This document shows positions 25,560 through 35,200 of a stretch of 42,248 nt of DNA, in pieces. Positions within the stretch are counted from its first letter, which is position 1. Each line of letters opens with the position of its first letter. Both the position numbers and the translations under genes were made by a program. The notes beneath the pieces were generated by a model. The model saw only the letters and a list, made by a program, of their open reading frames with translations, made no database searches and was not told the DNA's origin. The DNA is from Verrucomicrobiales bacterium (lineage in GTDB: Bacteria; Verrucomicrobiota; Verrucomicrobiia; Limisphaerales; CAIMTB01), in the NCBI GenBank assembly GCA_016795425.1, contig JAEUHG010000141.1, positions 1 to 42,248 of the forward strand, read 5' to 3'.

Positions 25560-26915
25560 TTAGCTGGCACCACCCTCCGCCACCCGCGCTCTGCCAGAGC
25601 GCCAAACATACCGAAACATAAGGGCCCGGAGCACCGCCGTCGCTGGTATCGCCAGCAAACCTCCCAAAATCCCACCCATCAATGTCGTTCCCACCAGTAA
25701 CGCCATAATGATCGTCACTGGATGCAAACCAACGCGATCGCCAATAATCTTGGGCTGAATGACCCATCCTTCAATGCCTTGCACGAATACAAAGATCAGC
25801 AGCACCAGCGCTGGATGTTGCCAATCGCCGAATTGCACGATGGCAATGAGCAAGGCGGAGGTGCACGTCACGATTGCCCCCAAAAAAGGCACGATGGTCA
25901 GGACCGTCGCCAGCAGGCCCAGCAGCAGAGCGTAGGGAAGGCCGATCAGCAGAAACCCGATGGTATAGAGAACGCCGTCGCAGATCGCCACCAGCACCTG
26001 GCCCCGAAAGAACACGATCAACGCGTCGTTGATGTTCTCCAGCAACCATACCAACTCGTCCTTGAACCGCGAGTCGCTCACCGGCAGGTACTGCGTCCAT
26101 TGCTCCTGGATGGTCCGCTTCTCCAGCAGGAAATAAAACGCGTAGATCGGGATCAGCGCGATGCCGGCGAGAACCCCAAACAAGGAGGCCACCCGCCCCA
26201 GTTGCCCCAGCAGCCACTTCCCAATGTCACCCAATACGGTCCCCAACCAATCCCCCGCCGTTCGCAACGCCGAAGGATCCAACGCCCGCGCCCACCACCC
26301 GGAAACCGCGCTGGGCCCGGTCCCACCGCCGCTGACCCCGTTGGTCCGACCCACCGCGACCGACGCCTCGGGCGCCGTCGCCTCGACCGCGCCGGGGCCG
26401 GCGGAAGGAGCGGAAGCCGACTCCGTGGACGGCGGAGGAGGAACCGCATTCGTAACGATCACCGGCCGGTTCGTTCCCCCGTTCAACCAATGGGCCGGCA
26501 GCAGATTCGTCAACGATGCCGGCGGGCGAGCCAACCATCCCTGAATTCGTTTCCCGGCCGCCACCGCGTACTCGTTCTTGATCTTTCGCGCCAAATCGCT
26601 GGCTTCAACAACGACCCTGGGTACGAAACTGCCGAAGATTCCAATCACCAAAAACATCGCGACGCCAAACACCAGGATGATGGCCCGCAGCCGCGGAACT
26701 CCGCGATCCCCCAGCCATCCCACCACCGGGTCGAGGATGAAGGCGATGATGCCTGCCACCGCGATCGGCCAAAGAACAGGCGACAACACCACCACGATCT
26801 GGCCCAACCCCCACAGTACCCCGCCGATGATCGCCACCGTCAATGCCACCGCGAGCGCGGTCAGGGCGAACCAAATGACTCGCGCCTGCTTGGGGCTGGG
26901 AGGAGGAAAACTCAT
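25560..26915 (-). CDS. AI-2E family (PerM-like) membrane transporter
   Basis: From ATG 26915 this is a 451-residue membrane protein of the AI-2E/PerM family, whose members export small molecules or act as ion antiporters; the substrate here is unknown. Two to three N-terminal membrane segments (VIWFALTALAVALTVAIIGG, VLWPIAVAGIIAFILDPVVGWL) precede a soluble part, then come the family-typical FFRGQVLVAICDGVLYTIGF, GLLATVLTIVPFLGAIV and VQGIEGWVIQPKIIGDRVGLHP. An insert of about 75 residues rich in Pro, Ala, Ser, Thr and Gly (roughly residues 145-220) is unusual for the family and probably disordered. The start is four bases after the proC stop, so they are surely co-transcribed. Confidence 0.9.
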   Translation of the reverse strand: MSFPPPSPKQARVIWFALTALAVALTVAIIGGVLWGLGQIVVVLSPVLWPIAVAGIIAFILDPVVGWLGDRGVPRLRAIILVFGVAMFLVIGIFGSFVPRVVVEASDLARKIKNEYAVAAGKRIQGWLARPPASLTNLLPAHWLNGGTNRPVIVTNAVPPPPSTESASAPSAGPGAVEATAPEASVAVGRTNGVSGGGTGPSAVSGWWARALDPSALRTAGDWLGTVLGDIGKWLLGQLGRVASLFGVLAGIALIPIYAFYFLLEKRTIQEQWTQYLPVSDSRFKDELVWLLENINDALIVFFRGQVLVAICDGVLYTIGFLLIGLPYALLLGLLATVLTIVPFLGAIVTCTSALLIAIVQFGDWQHPALVLLIFVFVQGIEGWVIQPKIIGDRVGLHPVTIIMALLVGTTLMGGILGGLLAIPATAVLRALMFRYVWRSGRARVAEGGAS

Positions 26916-26919
26916 GACT

Positions 26920-27732
26920 TTAACGACCGCCCAAACGTTTTGATTTCTCCGAGGCCGCCCGAACCGCACCGATCACCCCGGCCCGAAAACCGGCTTTCTC
27001 AAGTTCATAAATACCTTCAATGGTGGTTCCACCTGGACTGGTGACCTGATCCTTCAACACCCCAGGGTGCTGCCCCGTCTCAAGGACCATCCGAGCGGTC
27101 CCCAGCAACGTCTGCGCCGCCAATCGCGTCGCCACCTCGCGCGGCAAACCCGCAGCCACCCCACCGTCGCTCATCGCTTCCAGAAACAAGCAGGCATACG
27201 CCGGCCCGCTCCCGCTCAGCCCCGTCACGGCGTCCATAAGCGCCTCCTTCACTTCGAAGGCCAGGCCGACCGCGCCAAATAACTCCTTAACCTTCTGCGC
27301 ATCAGCGGATGTCGCGCCAGGTCCCAGCGCAAACGCCGTCGCCGATGCGCCCACCACCGCGGGCGTGTTGGGCATGACCCGCACCACCCGAACTCCGGCG
27401 GGGACCGCGTTCGCCAATTGAGCGACGGTGATGCCCGCAGCAATCGACACCAGGAGGTGTCCCGGGGTGAATCCCGATTTGAGACTCTGGAGGACTTCCT
27501 CCACCTGGCCCGGTTTGACGGCAAGCAACACGATCGGCGCCGCCAGGACCTCGGCATTCACCGCGGTCACCCGGGCGCCCGTGGCCCGGGCGAACTGTTC
27601 GCGGGCACCGCCTTCCAAATCGCTCGCCAAAACGGCCTCGGACGCCACCAACCCGCTCCGGATGAACCCCTGTGCCAAGGCCGTCGCCATACGGCCTGCC
27701 CCCAAAAAACCGATCGCCAATGCGTTCGACAT
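26920..27732 (-). CDS. proC: Pyrroline-5-carboxylate reductase
   Basis: ProC makes proline from pyrroline-5-carboxylate with NAD(P)H. The 270-residue protein has the dinucleotide-binding start AIGFLGAGRMATALAQGF, the VKPGQVEEVL and VMPNTPAVVG segments and the family signature SGSGPAYACLFLEAMSDGGVAAGL. It ends with TSPGGTTIEGIYELEKAGFRAGV. ATG 27732 is preferred because the Rossmann strand begins just after it; two ATGs lie a little upstream. It stands between cysS (44-base gap) and the AI-2E transporter gene (4-base gap) on the same strand. Confidence 0.95.
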   Translation of the reverse strand: MSNALAIGFLGAGRMATALAQGFIRSGLVASEAVLASDLEGGAREQFARATGARVTAVNAEVLAAPIVLLAVKPGQVEEVLQSLKSGFTPGHLLVSIAAGITVAQLANAVPAGVRVVRVMPNTPAVVGASATAFALGPGATSADAQKVKELFGAVGLAFEVKEALMDAVTGLSGSGPAYACLFLEAMSDGGVAAGLPREVATRLAAQTLLGTARMVLETGQHPGVLKDQVTSPGGTTIEGIYELEKAGFRAGVIGAVRAASEKSKRLGGR

Positions 27733-27776
27733 GCGCGGTTTCTCTAACAAATCCATGTCCTGCCACAAAAGATCAT

Positions 27777-29192
27777 TCAGGCGCGCTTAAGTTTCGGACC
27801 TTTGGGGGTGTCTTCCACCAGCCATCCCAGCCGCTTCAATTCGTCGCGCAGTTCGTCGCTGCGCCTGAAGTCTTTCGCCTTCCGCGCGGCCTGACGTTCC
27901 TGGGCCAGCGCAACCACCTCCGCCGGCGCTTCAACGCCACTGGGTGGCACCAACCCAAGCGTCCCGGAAACCTGCCGCCACGCCGCCAGGGCCGCCGCCG
28001 CCAGGTCCTGGGACATCCTGTTGTCGGCAAGCAGGCGGTTCTGCTCTCGGACCCAATCAAAAATGCCTCCCCAGGCGGCGGCCACGTTCAAATCATCATC
28101 CATCGCGCGGCTGAACGCCTCGATCAGCACGGGATCGGCGGCCGCTGTGGCCCCGGCGGCCCGCTCCTCGAGCTTCGCCGCGCACTCATCCAGCCGCGCC
28201 AAAGCCGTTCGCGCCCCGGCCAACCCATCCAGGGTGAAGTTGAACGACTCCCGGTAATGCGCCGTCATGAGGAGGTACCGGACTTCGCGGCCGCTGTAAC
28301 CCTTCTGGAGCAAGTCGCGCAAGGTGTGATAATTGCCGAGTGACTTGCTCATCTTCTTTCCTTCGACGAGCAGGAAGGCTCCGTGGACCCAATGTTTCAC
28401 AAAGGGCGCCCCGTGGGCCTGCAGTCCGGCGCCTTCGCTCTGGGCAATCTCGTCCTCGTGGTGTGGAAAGACGAGATCTTCGCCCCCAAGATGCAGATCG
28501 AAACTCGGCCCCAGCAGCGCCATCCCCATCGCGCTGCACTCGATGTGCCACCCGGGTCGCCCTTCGCCCCATGGGCTCGGCCAATAGACGTCGCCGTCCT
28601 CCGGCACGCGGGCTTTCCACAAGGCAAAATCCGCCAACGATTCCTTGGCATATTCATCGTTCTGCACCCGCTCCCCGGGCCGCAGTTGATCGGCCTGGAT
28701 CGCGACCAACTGCCCATACCGGTGTCCGCATCCGCAATACTTGGTAATGCTGAAATAAACCGACCGATCGGCCGCCTGGTAAGCCAAACCGCGCTCCTGC
28801 AACCGGCCAATCAGTTCGATGATGGGTGCAATGTAATCGGTCGCCCTCGGCACATGATGCGGCATCAGGCAGTTCAGCGTGCGGTGATCCTCGAAGAATG
28901 CCTGCGTGTAGCCGCTGGTATATTCCTGCAATCGCACGCCGGTCTCACGGACTCGACGGATGATCTTGTCCTCGACATCCGTGATGTTCATCACGTGTGT
29001 CGTGGTGAATCCGCGGAATTCCAGATACCGCCGCACCAGGTCGGCCAGCACGAAGGTCCGGAAATTCCCAATATGCGCGAAGTCGTGGACCGTCGGGCCG
29101 CAGCAATACATGCGCACCGACCGGGAGGCTGGGTCCAGCGGCGCAAACGTCTCGACCTGCCGCGACAAGGTGTTGAAGAGCTTCAGTGACAT
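27777..29192 (-). CDS. cysS: Cysteinyl-tRNA synthetase
   Basis: This class I synthetase charges tRNA-Cys. The 471-residue sequence from ATG 29192 has the zinc cysteine and HIGH-type motif in YCCGPTVHDFAHIGN, NITDVEDKIIRR, GWHIECSAMGMALLG, DLHLGGEDLVFPHHEDEIAQSE and KMSKSLGN, all typical of CysS. The C-terminus (AQERQAARKAKDFRRSDELR) is the usual helical end. A TTG two codons upstream is the only nearby alternative. It opens the leftward group cysS-proC-transporter and is divergent from the TPR-like gene. Confidence 0.96.
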   Translation of the reverse strand: MSLKLFNTLSRQVETFAPLDPASRSVRMYCCGPTVHDFAHIGNFRTFVLADLVRRYLEFRGFTTTHVMNITDVEDKIIRRVRETGVRLQEYTSGYTQAFFEDHRTLNCLMPHHVPRATDYIAPIIELIGRLQERGLAYQAADRSVYFSITKYCGCGHRYGQLVAIQADQLRPGERVQNDEYAKESLADFALWKARVPEDGDVYWPSPWGEGRPGWHIECSAMGMALLGPSFDLHLGGEDLVFPHHEDEIAQSEGAGLQAHGAPFVKHWVHGAFLLVEGKKMSKSLGNYHTLRDLLQKGYSGREVRYLLMTAHYRESFNFTLDGLAGARTALARLDECAAKLEERAAGATAAADPVLIEAFSRAMDDDLNVAAAWGGIFDWVREQNRLLADNRMSQDLAAAALAAWRQVSGTLGLVPPSGVEAPAEVVALAQERQAARKAKDFRRSDELRDELKRLGWLVEDTPKGPKLKRA

Positions 29193-29324
29193 CGCCAATC
29201 ACCCGAAGGCTGGGCCGAGCCCCCGCCCCGGCGCAAGCCGCGTCCCACGCCTCTCTCGGTCTCGGGAAGATCCACCCTCCGGAACGTGACCCGCCACGCA
29301 TAGGCTGCTAAGCTGGCGCCTCGC

Positions 29325-31178
29325 GTGGAAGAATCGACTTTCCGCCAACGATTGGCCCAGCGTCTCGAAGGGTACCCCCTGCTCCGAACGCTCGTGCTCG
29401 ATCGACCGTTCTTCTATGCGTTTACCCTCGCCACCGGGCTCAGCCTGTTGATCGCCATTTCGGTGCCTAAGAAATGGCAGACGACGCCGGAGGGTTTCAG
29501 CCGCGCCCGCATTCGCGTGAGCCTCATTGATCTCGCCCAGGCCTGGTCTCTCGCGCGAACGGCCCGCGCCGAGGAACGCGCCGGAAACACCGATCTCGCC
29601 CTTCAATCCTGGCGCGGCGCCCTGGTCAACAACCTCGGCGATCCCAACCTCCACCGCGGCCTGCTCGAACTGCTCCGCAATACGGCCGAAGCCCGATCCG
29701 ACCAGGTCGTCCCCGCTCTCTTCAGCACCTCGTGGCTTCTCGCGCTCGACCGCACCAACGAATCCTCGCTGGTCCTCTGTCTGGATGTCCTGGAAAAGTA
29801 CCGCCTCCCCGACCTGGCGTTGCGCATTCTCGAGGATTCCCGTCAGACCCTCGCGCCCGCCCTGCAACCCGGCCGCGCCCGTTGCCTGCTGGCGGTGGGA
29901 AAACCCGACGAATACCGCACCCTGTGGGAGGCCCACGCCGCCGCCTGGAACAACGACCCCCGGCAGCGCCTCTATCAGGACGCCTGGCTGGCGGGGTGGA
30001 GCACCGGCTCGCCAGCTATCGAAGCCCTGGTCCGACTCAAGGAAGCGCTGTCACTTCCGGGCAATCTCGGAACTGCCGCCGCACGTCTGGTAATTCTCGT
30101 CGCCCCCCGCAAGGGGATTCCCGAAGACGTCGCCTTGGCGGTCGAACGCCTCGACAAGGACAAAGCTTCGGCGGTCACCCAGCATGCCGCCTACTGGCGA
30201 TTCCTGGCGGCGGCCGGACGATTCGACGAAGCCAAGGAGCGCGCGAAAGGGTATCGCATTGCGCCACGCATACCGAGCGATGCCGCGGACTACGCCGCCA
30301 CTCTGGCCTCTTTTGGGCTGCGCGATGAGGCCATCCAATTCCTGACTGACAATCTCGCCCGATTTCAAAACAACCCCACCCTCTGGGAGGTGTACCTCGC
30401 CATCCTCGGCGACGCCCGTCGGTGGAACGACGTGCGCCGGGCAGCCGCATTCGTCCGCACCGAAACCGCCAGTTTCGAAACGGCGCGTATTCTCGGTATC
30501 TTCGCCGAATACCGGGCCGAGGTGGCCGAGCACCGCGATCACAGCGCCGATCAACTGGCGATTCAACTCGCGTCGCTGCGCATCCTCGACAACGACACCG
30601 CGCTGCGCATCGCGGCGGAATTCCTGCGCGACCAACGCCCCGCGCCAGCCCTGGCTCTGCTGAAAGGAAAGCAGCGCGACATGCCTGACCGCATGGCTTA
30701 TTGGCAGTCGGTGCTGGCCGCGGCCTTCGCCGTCCATGACCTTCCCAGCCTCACCCAGTCCACCACCGAGATGCTCCGTCTGGCTCCCGGCAGTCCCGTC
30801 GCGCTCAGCAATCGTGCGGCCATGCTCCTCGCCATCGAGCAGGAGCCCGCCGAAGCCCTGGAAATCACCTTCCGCCTCGTGAATGAGCACCCGGAGATCC
30901 AGCCGTTCCGCATCAACCATGCCCTCGCCCTGCTGCTCTCCGGGCGTGTCGCCGATGCCTGGGAACAACTCGCGCGCCTTGATCCCACACGTCTCGAGCG
31001 CCAAGCAGCCTCGGCATTTTACTTCGCCGCGGCGCGGGTCCAAATGGCCCGCGAGGAGTTCGACGCTGCCGCCGCTTCGGTCGACAAGGTCCAGCCCGGC
31101 TTGTTGCTTCCCCCACAGGTGGAAATCCTGAAGAGGATGCGAACCGAATTGGCGCAGCGGCGCGGAGCGAAACCCTAG
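29325..31178 (+). CDS. Membrane-anchored TPR-like helical repeat protein
   Basis: The 617-residue protein (GTG 29325) has one membrane segment near the N-terminus (about residues 29-47, FFYAFTLATGLSLLIAISV) and then only helical hairpins. TPR-like elements can be seen: AGNTDLALQSWRGALVNNLGDPNLHRGLLELLRNT, PDLALRILEDSRQTL, AGRFDEAKERA, FGLRDEAIQFLTDNLARFQNNPTLWEVYLAIL-like hairpins and EQEPAEALEITFRLVNEHPE. Such architecture fits a cell-envelope scaffold. There is no partner gene: it is divergent from cysS, and convergent with the dihydroorotate dehydrogenase-like gene with 21 bases between stops. I cannot assign a pathway. Confidence 0.82.
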   Translation: MEESTFRQRLAQRLEGYPLLRTLVLDRPFFYAFTLATGLSLLIAISVPKKWQTTPEGFSRARIRVSLIDLAQAWSLARTARAEERAGNTDLALQSWRGALVNNLGDPNLHRGLLELLRNTAEARSDQVVPALFSTSWLLALDRTNESSLVLCLDVLEKYRLPDLALRILEDSRQTLAPALQPGRARCLLAVGKPDEYRTLWEAHAAAWNNDPRQRLYQDAWLAGWSTGSPAIEALVRLKEALSLPGNLGTAAARLVILVAPRKGIPEDVALAVERLDKDKASAVTQHAAYWRFLAAAGRFDEAKERAKGYRIAPRIPSDAADYAATLASFGLRDEAIQFLTDNLARFQNNPTLWEVYLAILGDARRWNDVRRAAAFVRTETASFETARILGIFAEYRAEVAEHRDHSADQLAIQLASLRILDNDTALRIAAEFLRDQRPAPALALLKGKQRDMPDRMAYWQSVLAAAFAVHDLPSLTQSTTEMLRLAPGSPVALSNRAAMLLAIEQEPAEALEITFRLVNEHPEIQPFRINHALALLLSGRVADAWEQLARLDPTRLERQAASAFYFAAARVQMAREEFDAAAASVDKVQPGLLLPPQVEILKRMRTELAQRRGAKP

Positions 31179-31199
31179 GGACCCGGAATTGCCTCGCGA

Positions 31200-32198
31200 T
31201 CACCCGCGGAGGGTGTGAACGCCAACGGCACGGATGTATTGGGCGCGCTCGAACGAACTGGGATCGGCGCAGTACTTCTGGCTCAAGCTGCCCTTCATCT
31301 GCTGTACCGAACTGTACTCGTGTTCGCTCATCCAATCGCGCATTTCCTGTTCCACCACCCGGATATGCTTGATGCCGTGGCGCAGCAGGCAGGAACACAG
31401 CATCGTCACGCTGGCTCCGGCCATCAGCATCTTGATCGCATCGGTGCCCCGGTGCACGCCGCTCGTCGCCGCCAAGTCGCCGCCGATGCGCTCAAAGAGA
31501 ATCGCAATCCAACGCATGGGCAACCGCATCGCCATGGGCGTCGAATACATCACGTTCGGCACCACCTCGAGTGATTCGAGCTCGATGTCGGGCTGATAAA
31601 ACCGATTGAACAATACGAGGCCGTTCGCACCCGCGTCATCGAACTGCTTCGCGATGTTGGCGAAGTTGGTGAAGAACGGACTCAATTTCACCGCCACCGG
31701 GATCGTCACCGCCGCCTTCACCGCCCGCAGCACGTCCACATACTGCTTCTCGATCTCGGCACCGGACTGATCCATGCCGGTCGGTATGCTGTACAGATTC
31801 AGTTCCAAGCCGTCCGCACCCGCCTGCTCGATCTGTTTGGCGAATTCCGTCCACCCTCCCAGGGTCGACCCGTTCAGGCTGGCGAAGATCGGAATCGAGG
31901 TCGCCGCCTTGGAGCGCTCAATATGCTTCAGGTAGTCCTCGACCCCGACGAACAGTTCGGTCGGATCCGGAAAGTAACTGAGGGCTTCCGGATAACTCTC
32001 CGTCCCCTGCGTCAAGGCATGGTGGAGTTCGTAGCGCTCCATCCGGATCTGTTCCTCGAAGATCGAGTAGAGCGTGATGGCTGCCGCCCCGGCGTCTTCC
32101 ATCCGTTTGATGTTGTCCAGATCCTCCGAGAGCGGGGAGGCGCTCGGCACCAGGGGCGATTTGAGCTTCAGGCCGAGGTAATTGGTCGTCAGGTCCAT
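31200..32198 (-). CDS. Dihydroorotate dehydrogenase-like flavoprotein
   Basis: This 332-residue TIM-barrel protein resembles class 1 dihydroorotate dehydrogenase: MDLTTNYLGLKLKSPLVPSA, FASLNGSTLGGWTEFAKQIE, ADGLELNLYSIP, IPVAVKLSPFFTNFANIAKQFDDAGANGLVLFNRF. The end, however, is AATSGVHRGTDAIKMLMAGA rather than a normal PyrD, and no other pyrimidine genes are near. Proteins of this subgroup are often encoded beside pyruvate:ferredoxin oxidoreductase, as here, and probably are not the enzyme of pyrimidine synthesis. ATG 32198 is chosen; a TTG lies three codons upstream. The gene follows nifJ after 97 bases on the same strand. Confidence 0.88.
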   Translation of the reverse strand: MDLTTNYLGLKLKSPLVPSASPLSEDLDNIKRMEDAGAAAITLYSIFEEQIRMERYELHHALTQGTESYPEALSYFPDPTELFVGVEDYLKHIERSKAATSIPIFASLNGSTLGGWTEFAKQIEQAGADGLELNLYSIPTGMDQSGAEIEKQYVDVLRAVKAAVTIPVAVKLSPFFTNFANIAKQFDDAGANGLVLFNRFYQPDIELESLEVVPNVMYSTPMAMRLPMRWIAILFERIGGDLAATSGVHRGTDAIKMLMAGASVTMLCSCLLRHGIKHIRVVEQEMRDWMSEHEYSSVQQMKGSLSQKYCADPSSFERAQYIRAVGVHTLRG

Positions 32199-32295
32199 AA
32201 GGTGCAAACGTTGGTTGTTGGTTCTCGTTCACCGGCGGTCCACGCAAGGCGGCGTCCGCCGGTTCTTCGGAGGAATCGTTCCGGGGCCGTTCCTC

Positions 32296-35200
32296 CTAGT
32301 CCGCCCCCGCGTCCGTGGCCGCCTTGCCATTGCCGTTGCCATTCCCGGTGGCATTCGCCCCCGCCTCGGCGACCTGGGCCTCCGGCGCCTTCAGTTCGCG
32401 CTGCGCCAGGTGCTGGTACAGGGCAAACCGCGTGCGCGAATCGGTGTGTGCCTGTTTGAAAAAGGCCCGCGCGGCGTCCGGATTGCTCTTCGACAGCATC
32501 CGGAACCGGTTCTCCATCTGCAGGAACTCGCTGAGCGGCACGTGCGGCGGCGCCGAATCGAGTTGCAGCGGGTTCTTTCCCTCCAACCCCCGCTCAGGAT
32601 GGTAGCGATAGAGCAGCCAATGTCCGCTCTGCACCGCCGCCTTCTGGTTGCGCAAGCCGCCCGCCATGTCGATGCCGTGGGCGATGCAATGGCTGTAAGC
32701 GATGATCAAGGCGGGGCCGTCATACGCCTCCGCTTCCAGGAATGCCTTGAGGGTGTGCTCGTCCTTGCCGCCCATCGCCACCGAAGCCACGTACACGTGC
32801 CCGTACTGCATCGCGATCAGGCCGAGGTCCTTCTTTCCTAACGGCTTCCCCCCAGCCGCGAATTTCGCCACCGCACCGCGAGGCGTCGACTTGGACATTT
32901 GTCCACCGGTGTTGGAATAGACCTCGGTATCAAGCACCAGGATCTTCACGTTCCGGCCGCTTGCCAGCACGTGGTCCAGTCCGCCGTACCCAATGTCGTA
33001 CGCCCAACCGTCACCGCCCAGGATCCACACGCTCTTGCGCACCAGCATGTCGGCGAGCGCGAGCAACCGCTTCGCCTCGGGCTTGTCCATGGTGGCCAGC
33101 CGCCGCTTGAGTTCAGCGACGTTCTCGCGCTGCTCGTAGATGTCAGCTTCGTCCTTCTGCCGGTTCAACAGGAGGCGCCGCGCCAGCGCATCGCCGATCT
33201 GCGCCGCGCATTGCTCCACCAACTCCCGCGCGAACTCCCGCTGCTTGTCGATTGAGACCCGGAATCCCAGGCCGAATTCCGCGTTGTCCTCGAAAAGCGA
33301 ATTGCTCCAGGCCGGGCCGCGCCCCGCGGCATTGGCCGCATAGGGCGTGGTCGGCAGATTGCCGCTGTAAATCGAGGAACAACCCGTCGCGTTCGCCACT
33401 ACCAAGCGGTCGCCAAACAACTGGGTGAGCAGCTTGACGTAAGGGGTCTCGCCGCAACCCGTGCAAGCGCCTGAGAATTCGAACAACGGTTCCGCCACCT
33501 GCATCTCGCGCACCGTCGCGGTCGATAGTTTCCGGCGATCCAGTTCGGGCAGCCCAAGGAAGAAGTCCCAGTTCCGGTTCTCCGCTTCCCGGATCGGCGC
33601 CTGCGGCATCATGTTGATCGCCTTCAGCCGCGCCTCCTTCTTGTTCTTCGCCGGGCAAACGTCGACGCACAGGGCGCATCCGGTGCAATCCTCGGGGGAT
33701 ACCTGAATGGTGAACTTCTGTCCTTTCCAAGCCGGAATCCTCGAATCGATGGATTTGAAGGTCTCCGGAGCCCCATTGAGTTTGGCCGGATCGTACACCT
33801 TGCTCCGGATCACCGCGTGCGGACACACGAAGATGCATTTGCCGCACTGGATGCAGACCGACGGATCCCACACCGGGACGTCCAGCGAGAGGTTCCGCTT
33901 CTCCCACCGCGCCGTCCCCGTCGGAAATGTGCCGTCAACCGGCAGAGCACTGACCGGCACGCGATCGCCGCGACCCGCGATGATCGGACCCAGCACATTG
34001 CGCACGAAGTCGGGCGCGCCGGCCGGCACCGGTGGACGCACCTCGAGTCGGCTGCGTCGCGAGGGCTCCAACCGGACTTCGAACATGTTCGCGATGGTGT
34101 TGTCGACCGCGCGCAGGTTCATCTGCACGATCTCCTCGCCCTTCTTGGAGTACGCCTTGCGGATCGAATCCTTGATGGCGGCGATCGCCTCGTCGCGCGG
34201 CAGGACGCCCGACACCGCGAAGAAGCAGGTCTGCATGATGGTGTTGATGCGCCCGCCCATGCCCGCGGCCCGCGCCACCTGCGTCGCGTTGATGGTGTAG
34301 ACCTTCGCTTGTTTGGCGATCAGGGTCTGCTGCAACGAGGCAGGCAGGTGATCCCACACTTCCTCAGCCGGCCATGGCGCGTTCAACAGGAATGTCCCAC
34401 CCGGCGCCAGCGGCCCGGCGAGGTCGTACCGATCCAAGAAGACCGGTTGATGGCACGCCACGAATTGGGCCTGCGAAATGAGGTAGGTCGACCGGATCGG
34501 TTGCCGCCCAAACCGCAGGTGCGAGATGGTGATCGCACCGGATTTCTTCGAGTCGTAAACGAAGTAGGCCTGGGCGTAGTTGTCGGTGTTCTCGCCGATG
34601 ATCTTGATGCTCTCCTTGTTGGCACCCACCGTGCCGTCGGCGCCCAACCCGAAGAACAACGCCCGCCGCACCGCTTCTGTCTCGGTGGTGAAGGACTCAT
34701 CAACGTCCAGGCTGGAGTGCGTCACGTCGTCCGTGATGCCCACCGTAAAGCCGCGCTTCGGTTGGGCGGCCGACAGGTTGTCCAACACCGCCTTCGTCAT
34801 CGCCGGCGTGAATTCCTTCGAGGACAATCCATATCGCCCACCCACCACCCGGGGCGGAGCCTTACCACTGGCCGAGGCGGCTGTGAAAAGCGCCTGAACC
34901 ACATCCAGGTACAAGGGTTCCCCCGCCGCGCCAGGTTCCTTGGTGCGGTCCAATACCGCGATCGATTTTACCGTCGACGGCAACGACGCGAGAAACGCAG
35001 CGTCATCGAACGGCCGGTACAGCCGCACTTTCACCAACCCGACCTTCTCGCCCTGGGCGACCAGGAACTCCACCGCCTCGTGCGCCGCCTCGCATCCCGA
35101 GCCCATCATCACCACCACCCGCTCCGCGTCCGGAGCGCCGACATAATCAAAGAGACCGTAGCGACGGCCGGTCAATTTGGCGAAGTTGTCCATCGCTTCG

